Assembly (NCBI GenBank): GCA_001632435.1
Contig: KV424017.1
Span: 52,242-116,241, forward strand
DNA: 64,000 bases
Direction: 5' to 3'
DNA from: Calocera cornea HHB12733
Taxonomy: Eukaryota > Basidiomycota > Dacrymycetes > Dacrymycetales > Dacrymycetaceae
Part shown: one piece after another, positions 22,240 through 33,716 of the stretch
How the letters are laid out: every line of letters starts with the position of its first letter
How positions within the stretch are numbered: the stretch's first letter is position 1
The notes under the pieces: model-generated
Seen by the model: only the letters and a program-made list of their open reading frames with translations
What the model was told of the DNA's origin: nothing
Databases searched by the model: none
Made by a program: the position numbers and the translations under genes

Positions 22240-23988
22240 ATGGGCGCCCTACTCTCCTTCTTCTTTGCCATGAGCAAAACCACGCTCTGGTACCCAGATG
22301 CACCCGCATACATCGACGTCCTTCCCTCGCCCGCAACCAAACATGCGAACGGTGCATTAACCAATGGTGCGACAACAAATGGTGTCGACAAAACCGGCAA
22401 GACCGGGCTAGAGAAGCTCACTGTGCGAGCGTTTGTGGAGCGCAAGGTTCCCGCACTGCTCGAAGTTTTCAAGCCTTCATGGTTCATCCCTGGGTTTGTC
22501 CAGGTTCTCATTGACAAATAGCCGACTCTGATAGATCATAGCGGTCACCTTCAGACGATCTACTGCGTTATCGGCGATTTCACAAAGATCAACCCGATAC
22601 ACTACACCCGGTGCGCCCGTCGTTCCTGCTCTCCGTTCAATTGCTGACCACAATGCAGGAAGATCCTCACCTTCCCTGATGGCGGATCCATCGCGATCGA
22701 CTTTGCGGGACAGCTGGACCTCCCACCTACAACGCCTATCGTCGTGGTGTGCCATGGCCTTGCGGGAGGCTCATACGAGAGCTATGTGCGGGATACACTG
22801 AATCCGGTGATCGCGAGCAAGAAGGATGGCGGATTGGGCTTGAGAGGGGTAGTGTGCAACTTCCGGGGATGTACGTTCGCAGTTTGTTGGAACGAACAAA
22901 TCAAAGTACTGATGAGTCGGTCCGGACAGGTGGTGGCTCGCAGCTTACGACCTCCCAAATGTACTCGGCCGGGAATACGGACGATCTGCGCGCTGCTCTG
23001 CTCTACCTCAGCACCCGATTCCCCGATGCGCCCATGGTCGGCATCGGCTTCTCGCTTGGCGCATGCGTGCTCACGCGCTATCTTGGAGAAGAGGGAGAGC
23101 ATAGCCGGCTGAAGGCTGGTATGGTGTTGGGCTGCCCGTGGGATTGCGTCAAGAATGGCGATCGGTGCGTCCTCCGCGACCTTGCTTTCGTTACATGGTG
23201 CTGATGGGTTGTATGCCGTTCAGGCTCGAGAACAACTGGTTCATCCGCAACACGTATTCGAAGGCTATGGGCGCTAATTTGAGTGCAATCGTCAAGAAGC
23301 ATATTTCGTCGATCGTGTCCCATCCGCTCGGGAAAAGCGTAGAGCAGGACCTGGAAACTCTATTCAAGATGCGTGCACCGACACTCAAGACCGTGGATAC
23401 CTATGTGGTTCGGTGAATTTGGTTGGGCTTGTGGATTGTGGACTGAGTTGATACCCAGACTAGACATCTCGGCGGCCCTTCACCGCCGTTCCCGTTCCCA
23501 ACTGCGGATGCATACTACGAATGGGCGAGCTGCCACAAGAAGATCTTCACCATCCAGGTGCCGTTCCTCGCTGTCAATGCGGATGACGACCCGATCATCG
23601 CTATGAATATGTTGCCAATCGAGGAGGTGAAGCAGAGCCCGTGGTGCGTCCTTGGCGTCACAAGAGGCGGCGGGCACTTGGGCTGGTTCACAGGACCGGG
23701 AAGTAGAGCACATCCACCTAAACGGTGAGTATAGGATACGCTCCGTTCCTTGTGCTCCGCTCATAGCGAGAAATCAGGTGGATCCGAGAACCGATACTGC
23801 AGTTCCTCCAAGCATGCTTAGAAGACTACGTCCCACCGCCGGGTCGGACGACGCCTGGATGGGAGCGCAAGGGCGCCTACATATACCAGACGGGCGAGAG
23901 GAGCGATATCGGCTTCCACGAGGAAGCGGGTGTTCAGGAGATTGAGGGTGCGGAGGGGCGCGCAACGGGGATCTTTGCCGGGATGTAG
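22240..23988 (+). CDS. YheT-type alpha/beta hydrolase, 476 aa, 7 exons
   Basis: Exons are 22240-22493, 22542-22610, 22659-22870, 22930-23164, 23224-23412, 23464-23724 and 23778-23988; 477 codons with consistent phases. The order GGHLQT, FPDGGSIAIDF, VVVCHGLAGGSYESY, GVVCNFRGC, GIGFSLGA and GGHLGW is that of the YheT family, which includes the yeast ethanol O-acyltransferases/esterases Eeb1 and Eht1. The likely triad is Ser220 in G-F-S-L-G, Asp361 or Asp362 in ADDDP, and His391. A short N-terminal hydrophobic stretch (MGALLSFFFAM) could anchor it. An esterase or acyltransferase role on medium-chain acyl esters is inferred from the family; the exact substrate cannot be read here. Confidence 0.88.
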
Positions 23989-24319
23989 GGGAGAGGCGTG
24001 CTGTCCGGAGGGATAGCGCCAACATAAGATAGATTTCACGATTGTGGTACACGTTACATTCGTCAGCTCCTAATGAAGTATAATTGTCATCCAAACGTGT
24101 GTGTATATGAACTTAGCATCCCGTATCGGTAAGGGTATAGCAGCACATCCGACTCGTCTACCCATCGACTGAGAGATATCGAAACGATGCAACTATCTTC
24201 TTTAAGTTACTCTGTTTTACCTGCTGCAGAATATCAGGGGCGGGCTCTGGGTGCATGGGAATATGCATGCTTACGTTCGTCCACTTTATGATTTTACACT
24301 TGTCACCGTCTCTTCCTTG

Positions 24320-25228
24320 CTAGCCAGAGGGATCCGCCTTATAGCTAAGCAGATGTCGTCCGGCCGTGTCCCACATGTTCCCGTCCTGAACGCGCTCTGC
24401 GAACCAGTCGATCCCCTGTCGTTCGGTGCTTTCAGAACTGCAGTCTTCCAGTATGTACTCGTTCTGTGTACTTTCGAAGTATGAAGAGGCCCAAAGCTGC
24501 GTGCTATCAGAGTGCGCGGCTTCTCGACCGGAAGGGTGGGCAAATGCGAGCCTCGTGTGGATGAAACATGGTGGTGCGAATAACCCCACGGAAACCAGAA
24601 GCCACAGGACATCGCGCCAAGTCGTCCACTCGTGGAAGTAGATCGCGACGTGCCCTCTACTCTCACAAGGCTGGCGGATCAGGAAGGAGATGCCAGGACT
24701 GCGATAGATTATGCCCTCAAGTAGTTCGGGGTCGCTCGGTGATTGTGGAATGACCACCATCCAGACATCGAGTAGACGCAGTAGTGGATGGCTTGGGCAC
24801 AGAAATCCCAATTCCTCAACGGAAGGTGGGCAGAAGATCATCCAAGAGATGTGTTGATAGTCCTTCTCGTGGCCTCGTAGCTGGCGCATGTCCAAAACGA
24901 GCTTCTTCATTGCGGGTTGATGATGGTACATCCTGAGAAATGCGTCGAAACTTGGGGGAGTCGGGTAAACATTGAGTCGTATCGTGATCGACTCATGAGT
25001 GGAACACTTCGGATTTCCCACGAGCATTAGACGATCGAGAGCATCGAGTGAGAGGATGTCGAGATATCGTCCGGTGACGCGTTCAAGTCGCTCGTTGGTA
25101 TAGTGACTCACACAGCGCAGGCGGTATGCAAAGTCAATCCACTCTGCAGTGCGGCAGAGATTCAGCGTCCCGACGACCTCATCCAAGACAAGGGAGAATA
25201 TGTCGTGATCGAGATAGGCCGTAGTCAT
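24320..25228 (-). CDS. intact member (copy F) of the unnamed family, 302 aa
   Basis: Single exon starting MTTAYLDHDIFSLVLDE, matching the plus-strand copies. Further matches are IDFAYRLRCVSHYTNERLE, GRYLDILSLDAL, HESITIRLNV, MKKLVLDMRQL and, near the end, GIDWFAERVQDGNMWDTAGR. The frame is open another 31 codons upstream with an ATG at 25321; I chose 25228 because it aligns with the starts of the other copies. Compared with copy C the middle is strongly diverged, so F and G form an older, separate subgroup on the opposite strand. Function unknown. Confidence 0.78.
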   Translation of the reverse strand: MTTAYLDHDIFSLVLDEVVGTLNLCRTAEWIDFAYRLRCVSHYTNERLERVTGRYLDILSLDALDRLMLVGNPKCSTHESITIRLNVYPTPPSFDAFLRMYHHQPAMKKLVLDMRQLRGHEKDYQHISWMIFCPPSVEELGFLCPSHPLLRLLDVWMVVIPQSPSDPELLEGIIYRSPGISFLIRQPCESRGHVAIYFHEWTTWRDVLWLLVSVGLFAPPCFIHTRLAFAHPSGREAAHSDSTQLWASSYFESTQNEYILEDCSSESTERQGIDWFAERVQDGNMWDTAGRHLLSYKADPSG

Positions 25229-25503
25229 GCTTCTCAGTCGCAAGATTAGGGCAATAAGAGCGGTGAGAAACTGAGAGCAATCCAGCGGTCTTACGCGCGA
25301 AGGAGATCGGATGCAAATCACACATCAGTGAAGTACAATACTGTATAGGCTAGTTATGGAATGCATGTATACGACGCCATCATATACTTCGGCAGTTCCG
25401 CTGTAAACCGTCAAATAGCCAACTTGTTTAATGGTAGGCCCTGTGGAAATTGAGTCGCGTTGTTCAATATGCGCAAATGAATACGCCTACAATCTCGTCC
25501 CAG

Positions 25504-26379
25504 TCAGTTCGCAATCCCGCTCACAATGCGCGGTTCGAGAGGCGCTCCTGGCACAGTCCATATTGTGCCATCGAGTACTCGATCTGAAAACCAATCGAGT
25601 GACCGGTCATATGGATGCTGGGACACCGCCGAGAGCTCCTCGAAAACAAGCTTGTCATGTGCTATCGACAGCAGCTCTCGCTTGAATGGTCGTAACTCGG
25701 ATGCCAAGATGCCGTCCGAGAACACGAGCCGGACGAGACACATCTCACGAAATTGGGCTGAAAACTTGAGCAGGAGGCGGATGTCGTACATCTCTGTGGT
25801 TTCGTCGAGGTATAGGGCTAGGATGCCGTGTCCACCTGGTACTACAAGACCGGAATAGGACGGGATGCCGCAGAATGCCAGTTTCAGATCGCTACCGTTC
25901 CAAAGGAAAGAGTTGAGGAACAAGGAAACCCTCGCATGTGTCTGGCTGAAGGATGACAGGATACCCAGTTCTTTGACCGACGCAGGGCATGTTGCGAAGC
26001 GCGTTGGGGTTTCCAGCGCTCGAGGTCCAAGTTGCCGAAGATCCAGCACGAGCCGCTTGAGCGCGCTGGAACGCTTGTAGTGCTTCAAGAAGCCGTCGAA
26101 TATCACTACACTGTGTCGAGGATCACCGGAGATATTGATCCATTCGTGCTTTGAAGAGTTCGGAACGCTGGCCTCTAATATTCGAAGGAGATCATCGTGC
26201 GAGGGTATGTTGAGAAATCGGCAGGTTAGTGGCTCGAGCCGCTGATTCGCGTACATATTGACAAGTCGGAGGCGGAATGTAAAGTCAATCAGTTCCTTGG
26301 TGCGGTATTGGTTCAGCTGTCCTATTACTTCGTCGAGGACACTGCAGAAGAGGTCTTCGTTGAGGGAGACGGTTGTCAT
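25504..26379 (-). CDS. intact member (copy G) of the unnamed family, 291 aa
   Basis: Single exon, head-to-tail with copy F on the minus strand. It starts MTTVSLNEDLFCSVLDEVIG and continues with IDFTFRLRLVNMYANQRLE, LKRLVLDLRQLG, VKELGILSS and the C-terminal LVFEELSAV and LDWFSDRVLDGTIWTVPG. The frame extends 15 codons upstream to another ATG at 26424; the chosen start matches family alignment. LKRLVLDLRQLG and the copy F equivalent suggest F and G are each other's closest relatives. Function unknown. Confidence 0.78.
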   Translation of the reverse strand: MTTVSLNEDLFCSVLDEVIGQLNQYRTKELIDFTFRLRLVNMYANQRLEPLTCRFLNIPSHDDLLRILEASVPNSSKHEWINISGDPRHSVVIFDGFLKHYKRSSALKRLVLDLRQLGPRALETPTRFATCPASVKELGILSSFSQTHARVSLFLNSFLWNGSDLKLAFCGIPSYSGLVVPGGHGILALYLDETTEMYDIRLLLKFSAQFREMCLVRLVFSDGILASELRPFKRELLSIAHDKLVFEELSAVSQHPYDRSLDWFSDRVLDGTIWTVPGAPLEPRIVSGIAN

Positions 26380-26911
26380 GATGCTTGTTGGCGCGGTTGA
26401 TGAAACGCCGCGCCAAGGGTCCATACGGCATGAGCTTCTTTCTTCCAGGCTTCCGCCCGCGTCTTCCCTTCTTTCGCATCATGTCCACTTAGAGAACTTG
26501 CTTCAGTCATCCCTGCAATAATGAAGTGATGACTCGTCCGACTTTGACCTCTGACTTAGGTATCGACAGGAAATACACTGAAGGACGGGCAACAAGACGT
26601 CCGATGTCTGCATGGAATTACGACCACTTGAAAATGTTCCGATGCTTAGTGAAGTTGACGGCTCACTACATATGATGCTTCCAGAATGAAACGGAATACA
26701 TTCAACTTCAGGAGCAACTTGCATATAGTCCGGATCATCAACTTCTTGGGACACAGTCAACGCTAACAGACAAGGAGGGCAGGGTTAAGTAGATAAAGAA
26801 AACTAACAGGCAGCACAGAAATAGTCACCGACAATGTAAGAAGCATTGCGAGCGCTATTTCTGTGTGACCAATTCAGAAGCGGAAGTGCAACTATGACAG
26901 CCATTGACGGC
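26380..26911. other. intergenic, no gene supported
   Basis: Upstream region of copy G and downstream region of the next minus-strand gene. I see only short frames without features. Confidence 0.5.
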
Positions 26912-27445
26912 TTAGAGGAATTTGGAAAGGGCCGCGACGGTACCTCCTGCAGCTGCAACAACCCCCGACGCAGCTTGCCAAGCTGCAACGGCAGTTCCGC
27001 CTGCTGCCCCTCCCATGGCAAATGACTGAAACATGGCAAACAGACCACGTGCGGGGACTGCATTGCCGTACAGCAGCATCTGCAGGTATGCTGCCAGAGA
27101 ACCTATTCATGAACAAGGAGTTAGAGTAGGATCCAGAGCAGCCTATGACAGACATACCAGTTACGGGTCCCGCTGGGCCAAAGCCGGCCAATGTAACGAG
27201 GTATGGTGCAAAAATGCTGAACACCCCAGAGGCGACGACCACAGTGGTGCCGCCACCCAATCCCACCGCCTTCAAGATCCACCACCGGTTTCCAATCGCA
27301 GCTGTGGTTGGAATCAGCTTCAAGATCGCAGCAGCCATCCCGTTGTTGATAGCGCCTGCCACGCTGAGTTAATTTGGGTTGCAGGCGCACTAGAAGCAAC
27401 CGCACCTCTGGCAATGTGGGCAGCGGCATTCAATAAAAACGACAT
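26912..27445 (-). CDS. IFI6/IFI27-like small membrane protein, 142 aa
   Basis: Exons on the minus strand are 27445-27406, 27355-27158 and 27102-26912 (143 codons, consistent phases, introns of 50 and 55 nt). The core LAGFGPAGPVTGSLAAYLQ followed by GLFAMFQSFAMGG is the Gly/Ala-rich pattern of the interferon-inducible 6-16/ISG12 family, which also occurs in fungi: a hydrophobic hairpin with G-F-x-x-x-G-x-x-x-G-S-x-A-A. A second hydrophobic segment (GLGGGTTVVVASGVFSIFA) precedes it. In animals these proteins sit in mitochondrial or nuclear membranes; the role in fungi is unknown. Between this gene and the next one (27446-27842) I see no further gene. Confidence 0.8.
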
Positions 27446-27842
27446 CTTGAGCAGGATTCGACGGTAGTGATGGTGTGTGCAAGGAGGGAATGAGGGAAGA
27501 GAAGTATTCCTCTTGACCGCAAAACGGGATAAGATATACAGCTCAGCATCCGAGGTGGCGCGAGCGCACAGGTTCTTCCGAATATCCTGTGATCGGGACT
27601 GTGACTAATGCAGAGTCTTGTCCGGCTGCTCAATGCTCAAGCCAAGTCATATCAATGGTGTACACCGGGTTTCAAGTAGAAGAGAGAACAAGACAGCATC
27701 GCCAGTGCCAGTATCATCCCTCAAGTTTGGTGTGTGATTCCCCTGGACAAGGGGACTATCGTATGAGGTATATATTGAACAGGGCGGGCCGTGCGACTCA
27801 ACACCTGAGGCATCTGGAAATCAGCCAGCACGTCACTCTGCA

Positions 27843-28616
27843 TCAACCATGCAGAGTAAAGTACAGGATGAGTCCAAGGCCGACAATGACAGAGAGCACC
27901 GCGAAAACCTGGAGATTGAGCACGACGACGGCGCTACCTCCCATGGCTATTGACTGCAGCGTAGCAGCGAGGCCGCCTAGGGCCACATCAGCAAGGTAAG
28001 CAAGATAGAAGTCAGGACATACCAGCAACCGGGCCGAGGATGCCAAAGCCTAGGGCCAGTAATACGGTTGGTCCAAAGAAGATGAGAAGAGCCACCGAAA
28101 TCAAGAACCCTCCAACAGCGTACGCTATCTCTTTCGGATGTGCTTTCACAAAATCCTCGACTTGGCCTGCGAGGATGCCAATGTGGTCTGCAACCAGTTT
28201 CCCATTACGGTGGATGAACTCCGGAATGTCCTTGGTGTAGCCAAAGATGTCACCAAAAAGGTGAGACAGCCAGTCTTTGATGGCTTGAATGACATCGTCG
28301 GCTCTGGGTAGATCCCCCAGGGTGGGCAACTCGACGTCAGTGTCTATACATGCAATTAGATTACGTGCTTGACAATTGCGAAGAACGCACCTGTAACCCA
28401 TGGAACTTCAACCAGCATGGCATCATCTATTTGAAGTATCTTCTCGCGTTCCGCCGCATGCAGATCCTCAGGCTCCGCAGGTGCGGGAGTTGCAGTGGCG
28501 CTATCCAGTTCCTGTGCGCGGTTGAATGCTACCCCATCAATAACATACTGCGTTCGGAACAACAGCTGCTCAGCAGGCCCAGGGAGGGAGATACCGCGCG
28601 GGACAAGAGGTGCCAT
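27843..28616 (-). CDS. second IFI6/IFI27-like protein with long N-terminus, 226 aa
   Basis: Exons on the minus strand are 28616-28391, 28343-28023 and 27976-27843 (227 codons, consistent phases). The last 90 residues have ALLIFFGPTVLLALGFGILGPVAGG and then LAATLQSIAMGGSAVVV, the same core as the neighbouring gene, and end in a hydrophobic helix (SVIVGLGLILYFTL). The first 140 residues are soluble, with an amphipathic part (DDVIQAIKDWLSHLFG). The ATG at 28616 lies in MAPLVPRG; the longer upstream frame to 28835 has no better start. The two genes are in tandem on the same strand and are probably old duplicates. The intron in the core falls at the same site (G-P-V-x-G) in both. Confidence 0.78.
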
Positions 28617-28953
28617 CGATATCGTGAAAGAGGGTTGAGGAGCGGCGGAGCAGTGCCCAGATCTTATACAATACACAGCAGATGCCCACGGGTTGTGACA
28701 GCATGGTGCAATTCCGTGCCGAAGTGCCAGCGAGACAGATACGGCCCAAGGAAGGCTTCGGTGGGGCCTTCTGACGGGCGTCAGTTCCGAAGATGGGGAT
28801 CCACCGCTATCGTGTATCAGCATTAACCATATCATTTCGATTATCGTCTAGGCAAAATTAGCCCAAAGGAGTCCATTATAGTCGTACAGTGGCACGGAGC
28901 TCGATTCGGAGAAGGACTCTTCAACGAAGCAAGCCCGTACCGTGCAGCGAGAC

Positions 28954-30461
28954 TCAATCCGCGAAGACGCCGACCAAATAGCCGCTGACACCTTGCGGTG
29001 TGAGGATCCCGACGTCGCTGACGACCAAGCTGATAAGCTCAGGGCGCGTGTAGTCGACCTCCGGGTTTTGGTCCACCTGCTCCTTTGTCATGCCGCCCGA
29101 CAGACCAGCGGAAAACAGAGGTCCGAATCCTGCTTTGGGTTGCTCCCTTGATGGAGTGGAGGGGATAGTCGCGGCATGTGCGGAGCTGGCCATGGACGTG
29201 ATGGAAGAGGCGCGGGAGAGGAGGTGGTTCGGGGTTTGCAGTCCTCGCGATGGATGCTGTGCCGGTAAGGGCAGATACGTCGGCATGTATGGCAGGTCGT
29301 ACTGGTTCAGCGGGAAATGGCGCAAAAATTTGTAGCTGGATGAACATCAGCATTGTGTTCCTAAGGACGGAGACGAAGAGGGTGTACCTTTCCACCAATG
29401 CATAGAACGGCCGTCCGCTATCCTTGGCAATTATGGCAAGCCCTGCAGTCCCAACAGCGTTGATCAATCCTCCACTTTCTACGACAGCCTCTGACCCAAC
29501 TAGCACGAGATCGACCTTGTCCATAATATATGCGACGGCGGTGTCGAGGATGAGGGTGCACGGTATTTGGTTGCGCTCCAGCAGGTTGACAGTTTTCACC
29601 CTACGACAACTCAGCATCAATCATGCTCAACACGGGAGCTCGTGCATACCCTAATGATCGCGGGCGGGCTTCCGTCACGTAAACCGATATCCGCTTGCGG
29701 GCCCTGTGAGCTGCTAGGAGTGCTTGCATTACAACTCGTGAATACGAGTGAGTGAGGATCTATCACAGAGCCTCAATACGTGGCATGCGAGAAGATCCGC
29801 CGCGACGTACCACAGCATCGTCTTGTATAAATCCAAGCGCAAACTTCGAGATCTTGTCTCTCGACTCCGGGGGAAGTTGCTTAGCATATGCGCGACCTTG
29901 CTCGACGATCTCTTGCTTGTGTAGCGCGAAGTCCTACATATCAATGAGTGACAATTACCTCCGCGTTGGGCAATGGACTCACATCGTGCTCTTGCCTTGT
30001 TGTTGTTACATAGCGCACAAACAAGTCGCATCCGGCTGATAAGGATATCGGATTGGCGGTACCTTTCTTCAGCTTCTCTGCGCCCGACTGGAGCTCGTGC
30101 ACGAGCTGGGACATCGTCTGCGCTGGTGGTCGAGTCAGCATACTGTGGGTTGAGCTCAGCTAGACGTCGCGCACCTGAGGACCGTTCGACCAGCTCAGTC
30201 AGAGAGGCAACTGCCGCTATAGGCATTGGAAGCTAAGGATATATGTAAGCTGCGTATCCCGACAGTGTACAATGCCAAAGCACGCACGTCTTCATCCGTC
30301 AGATGGTTCCTGTACGCTTGGACGACGTCAAATGGCGGTGGACCAGGTAGGGGAGCGAGCTGGTCGCTACCTTCGGAGAGTGCCGACGGCGACATGAGGG
30401 GCACTATCAGAGGGGTTGCTGATAATGGCGAAGACGCAGCTGGACTTGCTGTCGATTCCAT
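28954..30461 (-). CDS. GCN3: translation initiation factor eIF2B subunit alpha, 399 aa
   Basis: Exons on the minus strand are 30461-30288, 30232-30175, 30122-29983, 29933-29811, 29759-29650, 29600-29388 and 29335-28954 (400 codons, consistent phases). Diagnostic segments are SLSAGCDLFVRYVT, ILTHSYSRVVMQALL, VYVTEARP, DTAVAYIMDKVDLVLVGSEAVVE, SYKFLRHFPLNQYDLP and DYTRPELISLVVSDVG. eIF2B is the guanine-nucleotide exchange factor for eIF2; the alpha subunit belongs to its regulatory part and senses eIF2 phosphorylation. The protein is longer than the usual 300-310 aa because of an N-terminal extension of about 50 residues and a Ser/Pro-rich insert of about 60 residues before the last domain part. 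The usual glycine after V-G-S-E reads A-V-V-E-S-G-G. It is divergent from the gene at 30591, 130 bp between the ATGs. Confidence 0.9.
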
Positions 30462-30590
30462 ATTTCGGTATGACGGTGGGAGGCACGAGTTAGGGTCGTG
30501 GTACAGAGAAGACTGGTTTGAATCCGAATCCAGCCTTCCCCACATCGACGAGTCACAAGATCGGCGTCCGCCGGCCTCGTCCTTACGACC

Positions 30591-31356
30591 ATGTCGTGGA
30601 CTGAAAGCCGTAAGTGACAAAAGAGCTCAATAGTCTTAACATCCTAACGCTATACTCAGACGTGCCTGTGCCTCGCGTGGACAGCAGATCGCGCGAAGAA
30701 CGCGTCGCCGCTGCCCTCAATGCGGCCGTGTGGGAGCCAGTCGTCCGTCCGGAGGGAGCAACGGAACGGAACGTAGGCTGAGGCTAGCCTTGCCTAGGCT
30801 GCACGAGATTATGCAGCGCGCGGTCAATCTGGAGCAGAGATTGAATAATATGGATATGATGGAGGAATTGCCAGGTCGGGCTGGGATGGGAGCCGGGTGC
30901 TCGAGGCCACCATTCACGAGACTGTCGGCGCAGGTAAGCCGGATCTGTCGCTGACCGCTCGCTGAACCTGACGCGTCTCCTCAGTTGCACAACAGAAGAC
31001 TTGGGGGTGGTGATTTATCACCGTATCAGAAGGTGCTCAACAGGCTAGGGCACGATCCAGACACCGTTGTACGCTAGAGCCTGACAGCCCATGTACTCTT
31101 TCTGACTGTTCTTCCTCAGGAGAGCTTCGTTCCTATCACGTCCCTCGACGTTATCATCCGCGCGGGACTTGAGACTGTTACCACCTGGTACACGTTCTAT
31201 CACGGCCGGCCCGCAACCGTCGACATCCTCTGTCAGAAGCAGGCTGTCGGGGGTGCAGTGGGCCTTGATGCCACCGCGATTGCAGCCCTCCACGATTACC
31301 CTGTTCTCGGTTCCTCCTACGACTCTTTACCGTCATTCCGCATCGATCACTGCTAA
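30591..31356 (+). CDS. uncharacterised protein, multi-exon, model partly unresolved
   Basis: Exon 1 (30591-30609, MSWTES) joins exon 2 at 30660 through a 50-nt intron, giving HVPVPRVDSRSREERVAAAL. A Leu-rich amphipathic segment follows in another frame (LPRLHEIMQRAVNLEQRLNN), then LSPYQKVLNRLGHDPDTV. After the intron 31069-31119 comes ESFVPITSLDVIIRAGLETV, ending in FRIDHC at 31354. The junction between 30720 and 30790 is not solved by any clean intron, so either an intron is missed or the gene is damaged. I do not recognise the protein. Confidence 0.45.
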
Positions 31357-31880
31357 GATACCAAGAGCAAATATACCGATATCGCATTCCGAAACCGTCA
31401 CCCGTTCGCAAGCAGGTTTACAACGATCACCACATATTGCCCTTACCCCATTCCACGTGCCGCATATCACGATCTTCACACAGGAAACCCCTAGAATAGC
31501 TACGAAGCATCAATAGCAATGTCTGTCTGAACAACGCTCGAGGCTTCTTGGCTGATCTTACCGATCTGTTCCGCCTTGTGAGCAGATAGCAGTGTTATCC
31601 TGCGCAAAAAGGGATGCCTCAATCCACATAAGTTGTATTCCTTGTCCAACCCTGATCCCTGATGAATAAAGCAAACTGTACGATGGCCTGTGACAGGCGC
31701 TCTAGTGGAACCGTAATGAGGTGGAAGCGCTTTACAGTAGCCCAAATCTCTTTCGCAGGTACACGGTTCGGTTCGGTGCCGGAGGAGTCATGCTCGCTCG
31801 TGGAGGATGATGGGGAGGGACTGGGCGGCTGGGATCCAGTTTAGCTTCGTGATAGAAAGGAGAAAGGCAGGACAGAGTAC
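31357..31880. other. intergenic, no gene supported
   Basis: Short frames only. It contains the 3' end of the split F-box gene, where a weak 43-nt intron (GTAAGT at the stop codon) would give the same final residues. Confidence 0.5.
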
Positions 31881-33011
31881 TTACAGATGTACATCGAACC
31901 TCTCCGAGAACGGCGCTCCATTCGACGGTTGATGCTGCGTTTCGAACGGCAATCCAACCTCAATGCATCTCTCGGCGAAGCGTACATAGGACCTCTTGGG
32001 CAGGTTCGATGTGACCACGATGCGCGAGATTTGAGGTATTCGCAAGGCGATGCAGCTGAATAGCGCTGTCGCGATGGGCGATGCGAAGCGATCGTGCGGC
32101 AGGTCGTTGATGAGTGTCAGATGCCGGACACTCGAGGGCAGAAGCTCGAAGGAGAACGGCTCGAGGAACTTGTTCTTGCGGCATTCGACGACTTCCAGCA
32201 CAGGCAGATTCCGCAGAAGCCAGCTACCGGTGGATGGCGGCAGCGACAGAATCTCTGCTTCCTCCAATATGAGCCTGCGGAGCTTGGTTCCTCCTGGGAG
32301 GTTGGGTGTGACCGCCAGCCAGGCTTCCGGCGCCTCGGCGATCCTGCCCACATTAAGAAGATGCAGCTCTTCCGCGAAGTCAGAGCACTCGGCGATCGCC
32401 TGCCAGAGGAACCGAACGGGGCCACGGGCCCAGTCGCTCCCATTCAGCTCGACTCGCTTGGAGGCGCGGAACGCCGCTCTGAGCTCGCCCTTCAACGGAA
32501 AGCGGAGTTGAGACAGGTAATTGAGGACCCAGTCCTCGGATATAAAATCACCACTGACGTAAGGCAGCCAGGCATCGTCGCAGTGGGAGTATCGAGATGA
32601 GTGCCGAGCCTGGGCGAATGAGGTGATTGAGGTCGGGGGTAGATAGGGCGTGTATAGTGCCAATAGATTGTCGCACAGAGATAGAAGCTGGATTACGCAT
32701 GCGAAGATATCCAAGTGAATGAGATCCTGGGGCCGTGTATATTGAGGAGCTTGTATGGCAGCCAATCGAATTGCAGAAGCGAGATCGGGGCGCTGACGAA
32801 GGGTTCGGAGAAGTAAATGGAGATCCCCGCCCACCGCTGCGTCCGACGGTACGGATATCTTCTCCTTTTCCTGGTATCTTGAAATCGGAGTATAGATGAG
32901 AAGGCTGGCGTACTTGAGCGGAGGAGGGGAAGTGCAAGACCAACTGTATTTGCGCATCATGACTTCGATCGATCGATATAGCACCTTCTCGGACGCGGCC
33001 CGCACGGCATG
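31881..33011 (-). pseudogene. 3' part of an F-box protein gene interrupted by the element
   Basis: A minus-strand frame of 374 codons begins directly at the element border with VRAASEKVLYRSIEV, the usual sequence just after an F-box, and continues as a Leu-rich helical protein (LRRLILEEAEILSLP, LPVLEVVECRKN, SVRHLTLINDLP), typical of fungal F-box proteins with irregular LRRs. It has no start codon of its own in a suitable place. The missing F-box lies 21 kb away at 54,027-54,209. Joined through one copy of the duplicated GGCATG (His-Ala on the minus strand) the protein would be 435 aa. F-box proteins are the substrate-recognition part of SCF ubiquitin ligases. In this assembly the gene is disrupted. 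Confidence 0.88.
33006..33011. repeat. target-site duplication, left copy (GGCATG)
   Basis: GGCATG abuts the left end of the element; the same six bases abut the right end at 54027-54032. Outside them the flanks differ. Confidence 0.85.
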
Positions 33012-33018
33012 TAACAGT

Positions 33019-33036
33019 GAGCAAATCGGACAAAAC
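33019..33036 (+). repeat. terminal inverted repeat, left
   Basis: GAGCAAATCGGACAAAAC, 7 bp inside the left border. It matches the inverted right copy at 17 of 18 positions. Confidence 0.85.
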
Positions 33037-33061
33037 TACCCCCGCACGGGAGCAAAGAAGC

Positions 33062-33290
33062 GAATACCGTATCATACCTGACCATACTGGGGATTTTCCT
33101 GGTATCTCGTGGTATTGCTACAAAATCTCACAGTATTATACAGTATTGCGTGGTATCCAATCCGGTCAATACAGTATTGCTTGGTATTTAGCCAGGTCGA
33201 TACAGTATTGGTTGGTATTATACGGTATTTTCCCAGGAGTGCAGTATTGGGGACGCATACCGCGAAATACCGTGAAATACCTAGGAACGC
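33062..33290 (+). repeat. left subterminal AATACC/GGTATT cluster
   Basis: More than a dozen occurrences of GTATT, GGTATT and AATACC in about 230 bp, including one CGTATCATAC at 33068-33077, the reverse complement of the tandem decamer at the right end. The stretch is not coding. Subterminal motif clusters are commonly transposase binding sites; that role is inferred. Confidence 0.75.
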
Positions 33291-33716
33291 CGTGTTACGC
33301 CTTTTCCGCCGGTATGCAGCCCGGAGGACATGTGGAAGCAACGTCCAGGCTAGGACCCCAGAGTATAGGTATTGCACTATCTCTTCCACATACCGCCGCT
33401 TCCCATATTTTCCGCTCAACGAGTTCCGCGACCAATCTCCCCTTGCTTCGGGGTCTGCATCAACACCAAGTACACTGCGTTCCATTGCATCAATCGAGAT
33501 TTCGACTTGCAAAATTTCTCCCAATCCTCTGAGTATGATTCGTCCGGTCAGCCGAATCTCTTCCCCTATCTGGAAGCGAGTCTATTCCGTCCGCGTTCCC
33601 ACAAGCCGCACCGCAACACGCTGTCACGGTACTTCTGTTTATATCACCAGCTTTCGTGTCCTGAACACGCGTTCTCCGCTCAGCCATTCCCTCGGACCAC
33701 AACCTGCTCTTGCACC

